A DNA stretch of 64,000 nt. Origin: DATFVA01 sp963721075 (GTDB lineage: Bacteria; Bacteroidota; Ignavibacteria; Ignavibacteriales; Ignavibacteriaceae). The stretch covers positions 1-64,000 of the forward strand of contig CAVRHV010000008.1 in the NCBI GenBank assembly GCA_963721075.1. The letters are read 5' to 3'. The notes under the pieces were generated by a model. It saw only the letters and a list, made by a program, of their open reading frames with translations. It ran no database searches and was not told the origin of the DNA. The translations under genes were made by a program, and so were the position numbers. Shown in pieces: positions 40,977-49,439 of this stretch; position 1 is the first letter of the stretch; each line of letters begins with the position of its first letter.

Positions 40977-41612
40977 ATGGCTGAAATATCAAGAAAAGAT
41001 AGAATGAAGATCCAGAGGCAGCAGATGCCGGAACAGGATCCGATTTTAAGAAGCGGTAATTTTGAAGAAGTTAACCTCGGCTTTACGGAAGAACTTGCGA
41101 AGATGGAAGCACTCCGGTGCATACAATGTCCCAAGCCGGTCTGCATTGAAGGATGTCCTGTTCATGTCAAGATAGGCGATTTTATTTCTCTTGTTGCAGA
41201 AGGCGATTTTGCCGGAGCTGCCGCAAAGTTAAAAGAAGATAACCTGCTTCCTGCTGTATGCGGACGTGTTTGTCCCCAGGAAGAACAGTGTGAAGCTAAA
41301 TGTGTTGTAGGTAAAAAGAATGAACCTGTTGCGATTGGAAGGCTTGAAAGATTTGTTGCCGACTATGAAAGAACTAACCTGGGAATCCGGACTCCCGAAC
41401 TTAAACCTAAAACAGGTAAGAAGGTCGCAATTATCGGCAGCGGTCCTGCGGGACTAAGCTGCGCGGGCGATCTTGTTCAGATGGGTCATGATGTAACAGT
41501 ATTCGAAGCCCTTCACGAATTAGGCGGAGTTCTTGTATACGGTATTCCGCAGTTCCGTCTGCCGAAGGAAATTGTGAAGGCGGAAGATTTACTCTGGTAC
41601 ACAATTATATAA
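40977..41612 (+). pseudogene. NfnB/GltD-like glutamate-synthase-type oxidoreductase, truncated
   Basis: The N-terminus has the Fe-S cysteines of this family (LRCIQCPKPVCIEGCPVHVK, VCGRVCPQEEQCEAKCV) and the first FAD-binding motif (KKVAIIGSGPAGLSCAGDL), then VYGIPQFRLPKEIV. It stops at residue 211, while homologues are about 450-470 residues, so the second nucleotide-binding domain is missing. No open continuation is seen in any frame after 41612; instead a clean terminator follows six bases later. This differs from the one-base indels elsewhere and implies a real or assembly-level deletion. As it stands the subunit cannot bind NADPH as usual. Confidence 0.85.
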
Positions 41613-41617
41613 AACAG

Positions 41618-41644
41618 AAGGGTACCTTACAGGTGCCCTTTTTT
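41618..41644 (+). terminator. Intrinsic terminator after truncated NfnB gene
   Basis: AAGGGTACC (41618-41626), loop TTACA, GGTGCCCTT (41632-41640) pair with one G-T wobble, then Ts. It closes the nfn unit; the convergent Nudix gene ends in the T-tract, so it may serve both. Confidence 0.85.
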
Positions 41645-42302
41645 ATTTTAGCCTGTTAACAATCTCTCTGACTAACGCCGCCGTTAATCCCCAAAGCACT
41701 CCTTCTTTAAGTTTATAAACATATATCTTTCTTTTTCCCGCCCGCCAGGGGCGATTGTATTTGTCGGGTAGTTCCAGTTCCTGTGAGGGTAGCAGCTGAA
41801 CAACATTACCTTTTTCATCTGTATAGTGTGGATGAACAACAAGCTGAACAAAATATTCCTCAGGAGGATTATTCTGAAACCATGAAACGGGCACAAGAAA
41901 TACGCTCTCAACTTCCGATTCATCGAAATCCAGTTCATCGATACTATTTATATCCAGAATCCCTATACAGGAATCTACTGTCACCCCCATCGGTCCTATT
42001 AAAGTATCCAGTATTCCAAGCACCTTTATTTTTTCAATTGCAATTCCAAGTTCTTCAACTGTTTCCCTTACTGCTGTTTCGGTAAAATTCTTATCAAGTT
42101 TCGGATCATACTCACCACCGGGGAAACATATCTCACCCCCCTGACGGATATTGGCTGCACGCTTCTCGAACAGCAAGTGATATTCTCCCTCAATTAACAC
42201 AAATGGGATAATTACTGCAGAATTAAAAAATTCATCTTTTCGGAGAATGCCGGGAACTTCCGGCAAATTCTCAATCAGTTTATTCAGATCTTTCTGGTTC
42301 AT
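41643..42302 (-). CDS. Nudix hydrolase, CoA pyrophosphatase-like
   Basis: The 219-residue protein has the Nudix box with the CoA-specific lead-in: EICFPGGEYDP and TETAVRETVEELGIA (REx2EE core for Mg). Upstream FVLIEGEYHLLFEKRAANIRQGG matches the NUDT7/CoAse-like family with residues before the box. Such enzymes split CoA or related nucleoside diphosphates. It is convergent with the nfn genes, and its stop lies in their terminator. Confidence 0.88.
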   Translation of the reverse strand: MNQKDLNKLIENLPEVPGILRKDEFFNSAVIIPFVLIEGEYHLLFEKRAANIRQGGEICFPGGEYDPKLDKNFTETAVRETVEELGIAIEKIKVLGILDTLIGPMGVTVDSCIGILDINSIDELDFDESEVESVFLVPVSWFQNNPPEEYFVQLVVHPHYTDEKGNVVQLLPSQELELPDKYNRPWRAGKRKIYVYKLKEGVLWGLTAALVREIVNRLK

Positions 42303-42434
42303 TTTTGGCTCGATATTGATACACTAATTTAAGAAAATATCCATAACCGATTTGCTGCGAATTTCTCTTTCGTCTGATGACAGGAATCCAACGATCAATT
42401 TGTTCCATCGATTTATTATCTTTACTTAAAAGAA

Positions 42435-43127
42435 ATGACACAAAAGGCAGCCGGAAAAAATATGCTCAGGGAAATACCCATGTTTTCTGAATTATCTGAA
42501 GCCCAATTAAAGGAGATAACTTCAGAAAGTACCCGCGTTGCCTTTAATAAACATCAGATGCTCTTTATGGAGGGTGAACAGTACAGGGGCTTTTATATTC
42601 TGATTGAAGGCAGTATAAAGGTATTTAAGGTTTCTAAAGACGGAAGGGAGACGATTATCCACCTTGTGAGACCTATGCAGGCCTTTGCGGACATTCCGCT
42701 TTTTGAAGGTACGGCCTATCCTGTTTCAGCTGAGGCACTTGAGGATTCGGAGCTGCTTTTTTTCAACGCTTCAAGGTTTATCGGTCTCCTCGAACGAAAC
42801 CCGAAGATAAGCTTCCAGATGCTGGCAGGCTTTGCTAAAAGGATGAAGTCGCTCACGCAGAAGATTGAAGAACTTTCTTCAAAAGAAGTTACTTCACGAC
42901 TGGCGAAGTACCTGATCCAGGAAGTTAAAGCAGGCGGAACAGCGAAGCTTCCTGAACCATTTATTAAACTCACTGTTTCCCGGAATACTATAGCCGGTTA
43001 CCTCGGTACAATCACCGAAACCCTCAGCAGATCGCTTAAAAAACTTCAGGACGATGAGATCATAAGGGTGCAGGGTAAAAAAATCTTCATCAGGGACCTT
43101 AAAAAACTAAAAGAAATTTCCTCTTAA
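42435..43127 (+). CDS. Crp/Fnr-family transcriptional regulator (Dnr/NnrR-like)
   Basis: The cyclic-nucleotide-binding-like domain (PMFSELSEAQLKEITSES, GFYILIEGSIKVFKVSKDGR) is followed by a winged helix with the recognition helix SRNTIAGYLGTITETLSRSL. The N-terminal cysteines that bind the 4Fe-4S cluster of FNR are absent, as in the NO-sensing Dnr/NnrR branch. The next genes encode NO reductase and its helpers, and a Dnr/FNR-type box (43156-43169) lies 29 bases after its stop. The NO-responsive role is inferred from this context. Confidence 0.88.
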   Translation: MTQKAAGKNMLREIPMFSELSEAQLKEITSESTRVAFNKHQMLFMEGEQYRGFYILIEGSIKVFKVSKDGRETIIHLVRPMQAFADIPLFEGTAYPVSAEALEDSELLFFNASRFIGLLERNPKISFQMLAGFAKRMKSLTQKIEELSSKEVTSRLAKYLIQEVKAGGTAKLPEPFIKLTVSRNTIAGYLGTITETLSRSLKKLQDDEIIRVQGKKIFIRDLKKLKEISS

Positions 43128-43155
43128 ACTTTCCTTAATATAAATCGAAGCAAAT

Positions 43156-43180
43156 CTGACTTAAGTCAAGGAATTCCTTG
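43156..43180. promoter_or_regulatory. FNR/Dnr-type box with overlapping EcoRI-centred palindrome
   Basis: CTGACttaaGTCAA (43156-43169) is close to the FNR/Dnr consensus TTGAC-N4-GTCAA and has a perfect core TGACTTAAGTCA. It lies about 65 bases upstream of the DUF2249 gene and the NO-reductase cluster, just after the Crp/Fnr gene. A second perfect palindrome, CAAGGAATTCCTTG (43167-43180), overlaps it by three bases. Confidence 0.75.
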
Positions 43181-43233
43181 CCTGTCTCCTCTAAATTATC
43201 TCCCGTAGTTTAAGAATTTTATCCGGAGGATAT

Positions 43234-43470
43234 ATGAACAATAATGTAAAGACACTCGATGTAAGACCAATCATACCCCGGGAAAAACACCCTTCTATAT
43301 TTTCAACTTTTGATTCATTGTCAAAAGGTGAAACTCTTCACCTGATCAATGATCATGATCCTAAACCCTTGTTTTATGAAATGTCGGCTGAGAGGAGCGG
43401 ACAGTTTTCTTGGGAGTATATAGAGTCGGGTCCGGAAGTCTGGAAAGTAAACATCAAAAAAGTGGTTTAG
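43234..43470 (+). CDS. DUF2249 domain protein, 78 aa
   Basis: The small soluble protein has the DUF2249 pattern: TLDVRPIIPREKHPSIFSTF, then GETLHLINDHDPKPLFYEM and WEYIESGPEVWKVNI. DUF2249 proteins are small and often lie in denitrification or NO-related clusters; their role is unknown, though the HDPKPL stretch suggests redox or metal handling. A good Shine-Dalgarno (CCGGAGG) precedes the ATG. It leads the cluster behind the FNR-type box. Confidence 0.85.
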   Translation: MNNNVKTLDVRPIIPREKHPSIFSTFDSLSKGETLHLINDHDPKPLFYEMSAERSGQFSWEYIESGPEVWKVNIKKVV

Positions 43471-43479
43471 TTAGCAGCC

Positions 43480-43935
43480 ATGTTTACTACAGTCAGATAT
43501 TTCATTAAGACCAGCATAGTTTTTCTGATTACCGGAATTCTGACGGGGGTGTATATGTCGCTTGCACAGAATGTCTTTCACGCCGGATACGGTATTGAAC
43601 TGAAGTCCGCACATACGCATATCATTCTTGTCGGTTCAGTTATGATGATGATCATGGGCGTGGCTCTCTGGTTTTTTCCCAAAGCTCAAAAAGAAGATCA
43701 AAAATATGACCCTGATAAGATATTAATATCCTATTGGTTAATGACAGCTTCAACCGCACTTCGTTTTATCTTTCAGGTTATTGCGGCTTTCATATTTATG
43801 GAATGGACCGGCTGGATGATAACGATATTCTCCTTATTCCAGGTAGCTGCCATCATTTATTTCTTTTATGCGATCTGGGGAAGGATCAGACCGGTAGGAA
43901 GCCATATCAGAGAGGCGAAAGGAGAGAAATTCTAA
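43480..43935 (+). CDS. Small heme-copper-oxidase-like membrane protein
   Basis: The 151-residue protein has four hydrophobic segments (SIVFLITGILTGVYMSL, HIILVGSVMMMIMGVALWFF, MTASTALRFIFQVIAAFIF, WMITIFSLFQVAAIIYFFYA). The phrase KSAHTHIILVGSVMMMIMG resembles the helix around the first heme ligands of cytochrome oxidase subunit I or NorB (HAHINLLG...), but the copper-ligand helices are absent. Proteins like this are often found beside NorB. It may bind heme and help NorB assembly or NO sensing; that is inferred. Nine bases separate it from the DUF2249 gene. Confidence 0.8.
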   Translation: MFTTVRYFIKTSIVFLITGILTGVYMSLAQNVFHAGYGIELKSAHTHIILVGSVMMMIMGVALWFFPKAQKEDQKYDPDKILISYWLMTASTALRFIFQVIAAFIFMEWTGWMITIFSLFQVAAIIYFFYAIWGRIRPVGSHIREAKGEKF

Positions 43936-43949
43936 ACTAAAATAAACTC

Positions 43950-44057
43950 ATGCGAGATAAATCACCCGGTACAGTAGGAAATATGTTTTATTTTATTGCC
44001 GGCTCCCGGGAAAGTGAAAAAGAATTGTTTGAGAAAAAATCCTTTAATGAAAAATAA
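43950..44057 (+). CDS. Possible very small protein, 35 aa
   Basis: An ATG at 43950 opens 35 codons to a TAA at 44055-44057, in the 134-base gap between the membrane protein gene and norB. The product is hydrophilic (MRDKSPGTVGNMFYFIAGSR at the start) with no recognisable domain. No strong ribosome binding site is seen. Its support is only position and codon use, so it may be spurious. Confidence 0.3.
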   Translation: MRDKSPGTVGNMFYFIAGSRESEKELFEKKSFNEK

Positions 44058-44069
44058 ACAGGTAATCTT

Positions 44070-46349
44070 ATGAATTATAAAAAACTATGGATTGGATTGG
44101 GTCTGGTTATAGTGCTTTCTTTCGTTGTACTGGGTTACTTCGGAACTGAGATATACCGGAAAGCTCCCCCAATTCCCGAGAAAGTTGTTACATCAAATGG
44201 CGAGGTTGTTTTTACAAAAGATGATATACAGAACGGACAGAATGTGTGGCAGTCGATGGGAGGACAGGAGATGGGTACCGTATGGGGACATGGTGCTTAT
44301 ATTGCTCCCGACTGGACAGCTGACTGGATCCATCGCGAGGCTATATGGATACTTAAATGACAGGGCAGAGAAAAAATATGGGACAAAAATATGATGATCT
44401 TGAACCCCGCTTATCAGGCTGAACTAAAAGAAAGTCTTAAAGATGAGTTAAGAAAAAATACTTACGATGCTTCATCGGGTACGATTACAATTTCTTCCGA
44501 AAGAGCAGAAGCTGTTGAGAATGTCGGTAAACATTTTACCTCACTTTTCTCAAACGATCCTAAACTTGACCACCTCAGAGAGGTTTATGCTATTCCGAAA
44601 AATGCTGTAAAGGATCCGCAGCGTCTCGCAGAACTGAATGCATTCTTCTGGTGGGCCTCGTGGGCCTGTATTACTAACCGTCCCGGTTCTGATGTTACCT
44701 ATACCAGCAACTGGCCCGCTGAGGAACTGGTTGGCAATAAACCTGCAGGGATGGTGGTAGTATGGTCAGTAATAAGTTTTGTTTTATTACTTGCGGGTAT
44801 CGGGGCACTGGCATGGTACTACGCCGCTTCAAGAAGAAAACAGGAAGAGGAACACCACGAAGCTCCTGAATGGGATCCGCTTCTTGCACTTCAGCCTACT
44901 CCTTCAATGAAAGCAACTCTTAAGTATTTCTGGATAGTGGGTGCGCTGGTGGTCGCACAGGTTCTGTTCGGGGCAATTACGGCTCATTATGGAGTAGAAG
45001 GTGCAGGATTCTACGGCATCAAGATCTCCGAGATTATTCCTTATTCTCTTACCAGGACCTGGCATCAGCAGCTCGGCATTTTCTGGATTGCCACAGCCTG
45101 GCTCGCAACAGGAATTTTTATAGCTCCTGCAGTTTCAGGTTATGAACCGAAATATCAGCGTGGTCTGGTAAACTTTCTTTTTGTCGCCCTGATAATAATA
45201 GTAGGCGGCTCGATGGTTGGAGAGTATCTCGGCGTTCATCAGATGCTGAGCTTTAAAACTAACTTCTGGTTCGGGCACCAGGGATATGAATATGTAGACC
45301 TTGGCAGATTCTGGCAGTCGTTTTTATTAGTAGGTTTGTTCCTGTGGCTGTTCATAATGATCAGGGCTATGCGTCCCGCTCTTCAGAAGAAAGATGAGAA
45401 TAAACACCTGCTGGGATTGTTCCTTATTTCAAGTGTGGCTATTGCTGTATTTTATGTTGCCGGGTTTATGTGGGGGCAGCATACGAACCTCGCTATTGCC
45501 GAATACTGGAGATGGTGGGTTGTTCATCTCTGGGTTGAAGGTTTCTTTGAAGTTTTCGCAACGGTTGCAATAGCATTCCTCTTCACAAGAATGGGTCTGC
45601 TTGGCGTACGATCCGCTACTACTGCAGTTCTTTTCTCAACCTCAATTTTCCTTTCGGGTGGAATTATCGGAACGTTCCATCATCTTTATTTTACAGGCAC
45701 CCCGACATCGGTAATGGCCCTCGGCGCAACGTTCAGTGCCCTTGAAGTAGTGCCCCTCGTTCTGATAGGATTTGAAGCATACGAAAACCTTACGCTCAGC
45801 CGTGCCCGTAAATGGGTCGCTTCATATAAATGGCCTATCTATTTCTTCATAGCTGTGGCCTTCTGGAATCTTGTCGGAGCAGGATTATTCGGATTCCTTA
45901 TAAATCCTCCTATAGCTCTTTATTATATGCAGGGACTGGAAACAACTCCTGTCCATGGTCACGCCGCTCTCTTCGGAGTTTACGGAATGCTTGGACTCGG
46001 GTTCATGCTCTTCTGTCTCCGCGGACTCACCCAGCGTTATGTATGGAAGACTAAGATTATCGGGCTTTCATTCTGGACGATTAACATCGGTCTCGCCCTT
46101 ATGATCCTTATAAGTATTCTTCCCGTAGGCTTGATGCAGACCTGGGCAAGTGTTGAAAAAGGATACTGGTATGCACGTTCAGCCGAATTTAACCAATCGC
46201 CGATAGTTGATACACTCAGATGGTTACGGGTAATCGGCGATACGATCTTTGCTTTCGGTATTCTTGTTATGGGATATTTCGTAGTCGGTTTGAAGACCGG
46301 ATGGTCAATCACCAAAGAAAGAGATATTGATGGCACAGGAATTTCCTGA
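44070..46349 (+). CDS. norB: Quinol-dependent nitric oxide reductase, NorB/qNor type (three frameshifts)
   Basis: The protein reduces NO to N2O with electrons from quinol. Its N-terminal part (first helix and QNGQNVWQSMGGQEMGTVWG) is the fused c-like domain of qNor. The membrane core has TWHQQLGIFWIATAWLATGI, VHLWVEGFFEVFATVAIAF, GTFHHLYFTGTP and HGHAALFGVYGMLG, covering the six conserved His and the Glu of the active site. Three extra bases within 55 nt (AAA 44355-44357, AAAAA 44385-44389, CCCC 44405-44408) break the frame; with them removed the region reads NDRAEKKYGTKYDDLEPAYQ in one frame and the product is 758 residues, a normal qNor length. With the Fnr-like regulator it forms an NO-detoxification unit. 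Confidence 0.9.
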
Positions 46350-46377
46350 AGCGGCAAAGCAGAATTAACCAGAAATA

Positions 46378-47202
46378 TTACTTCATTGACAGCATCCTCA
46401 ATTGCCTAAACAGATTGGGGATGCTTATACTTCTTACATTCCTCGCATTTAATATCTGCACAACTTCCTGATGAATTCTCCCGGAAGCTGCAATAGTACT
46501 CGTTCCTTTAACAGGATCATTTCCCTGCATATCGGTAATAACTCCACCGGCCCCCCTGATAACCGGAATCAGAGCCATTGTATCCCATACAGACATAACA
46601 GGATCTATCATAATATCGGCAAAGCCTGAGGCAACCAGGTAATAACCATAGCAGTCGCCCCATCCCCGCATTAGTTTTACCTTTGCGGCAAGCTTCTGTA
46701 ACCCCTTTTCTGAATTCACACCAAACGATTTAAGATCAGTTATCAATAAAGCTGCTTCAGCTATATTTCCGCATTCCCGTACCTTTACCGGTTTGTCGTT
46801 TAAGATAGTAACAGTTCCGTCACCGATCATAAGCTCATTAAGTATCGGCAGATTTATCGCTCCCAGTAATGGACTGCCGTTCCGGAGAAGGGCAATCAGT
46901 GTTCCGAAAAGGGGAGTGCCGCTGATAAAACTTTTGGTCCCGTCAATAGGATCCAGTACCCATTTATATTCGGCACCCGGATTTACTTCTCCGAATTCCT
47001 CGCCCAGCAGACCATGATCGGGAAATTCTTTGAGTATAGCCTCTCTGAGAAATTCTTCCGTCTTTTTATCTGCAATTGTTACCGGAGAATTATCTGCTTT
47101 AGTTTCAATCTCAACAGGTAGGCGGTAATAATTTTTTATTATTCCTGCTGATTCCCCGGCTAAAAATTTAATAAACGGTATTATTTCCTTAGTTGATATC
47201 AT
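46378..47202 (-). CDS. Inositol monophosphatase family, histidinol-phosphatase-like
   Basis: The metal-binding motifs of the IMPase family are present: GEEFGEVNPG, WVLDPIDGTKSFISG (the DPIDGT signature) and MSVWDTMALIPVIRGAGG. The substrate could be histidinol phosphate, inositol phosphate or PAP. The ORF extends to 47334, but the extra residues (MSRLLINILQLNT and on) do not fit the family; MISTKEIIPFIKFLA at 47202 is the better start and gives about 274 residues. It is convergent with the qNor gene. Confidence 0.85.
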   Translation of the reverse strand: MISTKEIIPFIKFLAGESAGIIKNYYRLPVEIETKADNSPVTIADKKTEEFLREAILKEFPDHGLLGEEFGEVNPGAEYKWVLDPIDGTKSFISGTPLFGTLIALLRNGSPLLGAINLPILNELMIGDGTVTILNDKPVKVRECGNIAEAALLITDLKSFGVNSEKGLQKLAAKVKLMRGWGDCYGYYLVASGFADIMIDPVMSVWDTMALIPVIRGAGGVITDMQGNDPVKGTSTIAASGRIHQEVVQILNARNVRSISIPNLFRQLRMLSMK

Positions 47203-47356
47203 AAGATTATTTATTTTTTTCGTTAAAATATAAAACAGAGTTTTAACCTGAAAATCAGAGAAAGGCTTATAGATCATCAGAAATCCGCAGAAGCAGGTAT
47301 TTAATTGTAAAATATTTATAAGGAGCCTTGACATAAAAGGTTAAATAGACTAAGTT

Positions 47357-47376
47357 CTGGTTAAACGTTTAACCAG
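47357..47376. promoter_or_regulatory. LacI-family operator, perfect 20-bp palindrome
   Basis: CTGGTTAAACGTTTAACCAG is a perfect palindrome with the central CG typical of LacI/GalR operators. It ends six bases before the ATG of the LacI-type regulator at 47383, so it should mediate autorepression and control of the dehydrogenase gene behind it. I did not see another full copy in the window. Confidence 0.85.
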
Positions 47377-47382
47377 GTATAA

Positions 47383-48405
47383 ATGAAGCCCACCATAAAA
47401 GACATAGCCGAAAAGGCAGGTGTTTCTATAGCCACCGTTTCGTATGTAATTAATAATACCAAAAGTATTTCGCCCGAAACAAAAGAGAGAGTTAAAAAGA
47501 CTATTAAATCACTTCGGTACCAGCCTTCAAAGTCGGCCAGGAGTCTCGCTACCGGTAAGACAGGTAATATAGGTTTCATTTTAACTGATGACCATTTTCT
47601 TAGAAGCGAACCTTTCTACACAAAAATATTTCTAGGGACAGAATTTGAGGCAAGGCAGGAAGGCTATTATATACTACTTACTTCAGTGAAAAAAAATTTT
47701 GATAAAAAAGATATTCTACCACGCTTTGTTAAAAATAAAAGTGTTGACGGAATCATAATTGCCGGAAAAATCCCTCATATACTTATTGACAGGTTAGCTT
47801 CTTATAAGATCCCCACAGTTTTCGTAGATTATATTCCTGCACATAATGGTTACCCTCTTGTTCTAATCGATAATATCGACGGCGGATTACAGGCGACTAA
47901 TCACCTGATTCAACTGGGACATAAAAATATAGCCTTTGTTTCAAGTGATGTTGAACATCCAAGCTTTTCCGACAGGTTAAATGGTTACAAGCAAGCCCTT
48001 GAACAGGCTGGTCTGCCTGTTAAATCAAACCTAATCTTTACCAGGTCAGCTTATGAGGGCAGGCATGCAGGCATTGACCTTGCCGCACGATTGTTTACTA
48101 AGAATAAAGATGTTACTGCCGTATTTGCGGGTAATGATACTCTAGCTATAGGAGTTATGCATTACCTTAGAACAAACGGTTACAGGATCCCCGATGATGT
48201 TTCAGTAATAGGATTCGATGGTATAGAAGCAGATCTTTTACTTGACCCTCCTCTTTCCACTATCAGTGTTCCCAAAGTAGAGCTGGGGGTGGAAGCACTA
48301 AAATTATTGGCAAACTCTTTAAAGAATAAAAAAACTTTACCAAAAAAAATTGTAGTTCCTGTTGAATTAACCATCAGAAAATCTACTTCATTCTGTAAAT
48401 CTTAA
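47383..48405 (+). CDS. LacI/GalR-family transcriptional regulator
   Basis: The N-terminal helix-turn-helix is classic (TIKDIAEKAGVSIATVSYVI), the hinge helix follows (QPSKSARSLATGKTGNIGFI), and the rest is a periplasmic-binding-like sugar domain (GHKNIAFVSSDVEHPSFSDR, AVFAGNDTLAIGVMHYL, VSVIGFDGIEAD, LSTISVPKVELG). At 340 residues it is complete. Such proteins bind an operator until a sugar or derivative lifts or promotes binding. The palindrome six bases upstream is the likely site. The neighbouring dehydrogenase, surface protein, TonB receptor and ABC importer suggest a sugar signal. Confidence 0.93.
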   Translation: MKPTIKDIAEKAGVSIATVSYVINNTKSISPETKERVKKTIKSLRYQPSKSARSLATGKTGNIGFILTDDHFLRSEPFYTKIFLGTEFEARQEGYYILLTSVKKNFDKKDILPRFVKNKSVDGIIIAGKIPHILIDRLASYKIPTVFVDYIPAHNGYPLVLIDNIDGGLQATNHLIQLGHKNIAFVSSDVEHPSFSDRLNGYKQALEQAGLPVKSNLIFTRSAYEGRHAGIDLAARLFTKNKDVTAVFAGNDTLAIGVMHYLRTNGYRIPDDVSVIGFDGIEADLLLDPPLSTISVPKVELGVEALKLLANSLKNKKTLPKKIVVPVELTIRKSTSFCKS

Positions 48406-48414
48406 TGAGAAAAT

Positions 48415-49425
48415 ATGCTGGCGGCATTATTTACCGGCAATAAAAACATAATCGTAGAAGATTACCAACTCCCCTCTCTGCGGAAAGATGAGCTACTGAT
48501 CAAAGTAGCCTGCTGCGGTGTATGCGGTACTGATAGACATATCTACGAAGGCAAAGCCCCATCAAGTATTCCTGTTATTCTTGGTCATGAATTCAGCGGG
48601 ATAATTGCAGAAACGGGTAATAATGATTCTGAATTCAGCGTGGGCAGCCATGTAGCCGTTAATCCTAATATTCATTGCGGATACTGCGATTATTGTAAAA
48701 TTGGAAAAATAAATTTTTGCGAAAATCATAAAGCACTTGGGGTCACATTAAATGGAGGATTTGCAGAATATGTAATTGTTCCGAAATCACAGGTTTATAT
48801 GCTCCCCGGTGACTTTGATCTTTCGTTTGCTTCGTTCGCAGAACCTCTCTCGTGCTGTCTTAGGGGAATACAGCATGCGGATATCAAACCGGGAAATAAG
48901 GTTGTTGTTATCGGTGGGGGTACAATAGGATTAATAATGGTGCAGCTGGCCAAAAATGCAGGTGCGGCTGACGTTACTCTTGTGGAACCAGATGCTTCCA
49001 AGCGGCTTACAGGGATAGAACTTGGTGCGGATTTCGCGTATGATCCTTTCGAGCCCGATCTTGATCTTAAAATAAAGGATAACCAGCCTTCCCGGATTGA
49101 TGTAATTATTGAATGTGTAGGGAAGAGTGAAACGGTAGAGCATGCCGTACGACTTGCGGGAAAGGGCACAAAGATAGTAATATTCGGCCTTGCTCCTTCA
49201 GATCATGAAGTTACATTCAACCTGCAGTATTTATTCAGGAACGAGATCCTGATTTTTAACTCCTATCTGAATCCATTTACTTTTGCTCCGGCAGTTGATC
49301 TGCTGGCAGCAGGAAAAGTTAATGTCCGGAACCTTATTTCCGAGAGAATTACGTTAAACGAAATTCACAGCATTTTTCACAATAGTTCGAATAGCAGTAT
49401 TAAACAACAAATAATATACAATTAA
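48415..49425 (+). CDS. Zinc-dependent medium-chain alcohol/sorbitol dehydrogenase
   Basis: The 336-residue enzyme has the catalytic zinc site (CGVCGTDRHIYEG and GHEFSGIIAE), the structural zinc cysteines (NIHCGYCDYCKIGKINFCEN), and the Rossmann NAD motif (VVVIGGGTIGLIMVQLAKNAG). This is the sorbitol/threonine dehydrogenase type, oxidising a secondary alcohol of a polyol or sugar with NAD. The substrate is not shown. It follows the LacI-type gene by 9 bases and so is likely under the same operator. Confidence 0.9.
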   Translation: MLAALFTGNKNIIVEDYQLPSLRKDELLIKVACCGVCGTDRHIYEGKAPSSIPVILGHEFSGIIAETGNNDSEFSVGSHVAVNPNIHCGYCDYCKIGKINFCENHKALGVTLNGGFAEYVIVPKSQVYMLPGDFDLSFASFAEPLSCCLRGIQHADIKPGNKVVVIGGGTIGLIMVQLAKNAGAADVTLVEPDASKRLTGIELGADFAYDPFEPDLDLKIKDNQPSRIDVIIECVGKSETVEHAVRLAGKGTKIVIFGLAPSDHEVTFNLQYLFRNEILIFNSYLNPFTFAPAVDLLAAGKVNVRNLISERITLNEIHSIFHNSSNSSIKQQIIYN

Positions 49426-49439
49426 CAACCGGAGGTTCT

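Noticed and set aside
40977..41612. Glutamate synthase small subunit (GltD)
   Set aside because: The N-terminal domain matches, but the gene directly upstream is an NfnA/SudB-type subunit, so NfnB/SudA is the better name, and the gene is incomplete.
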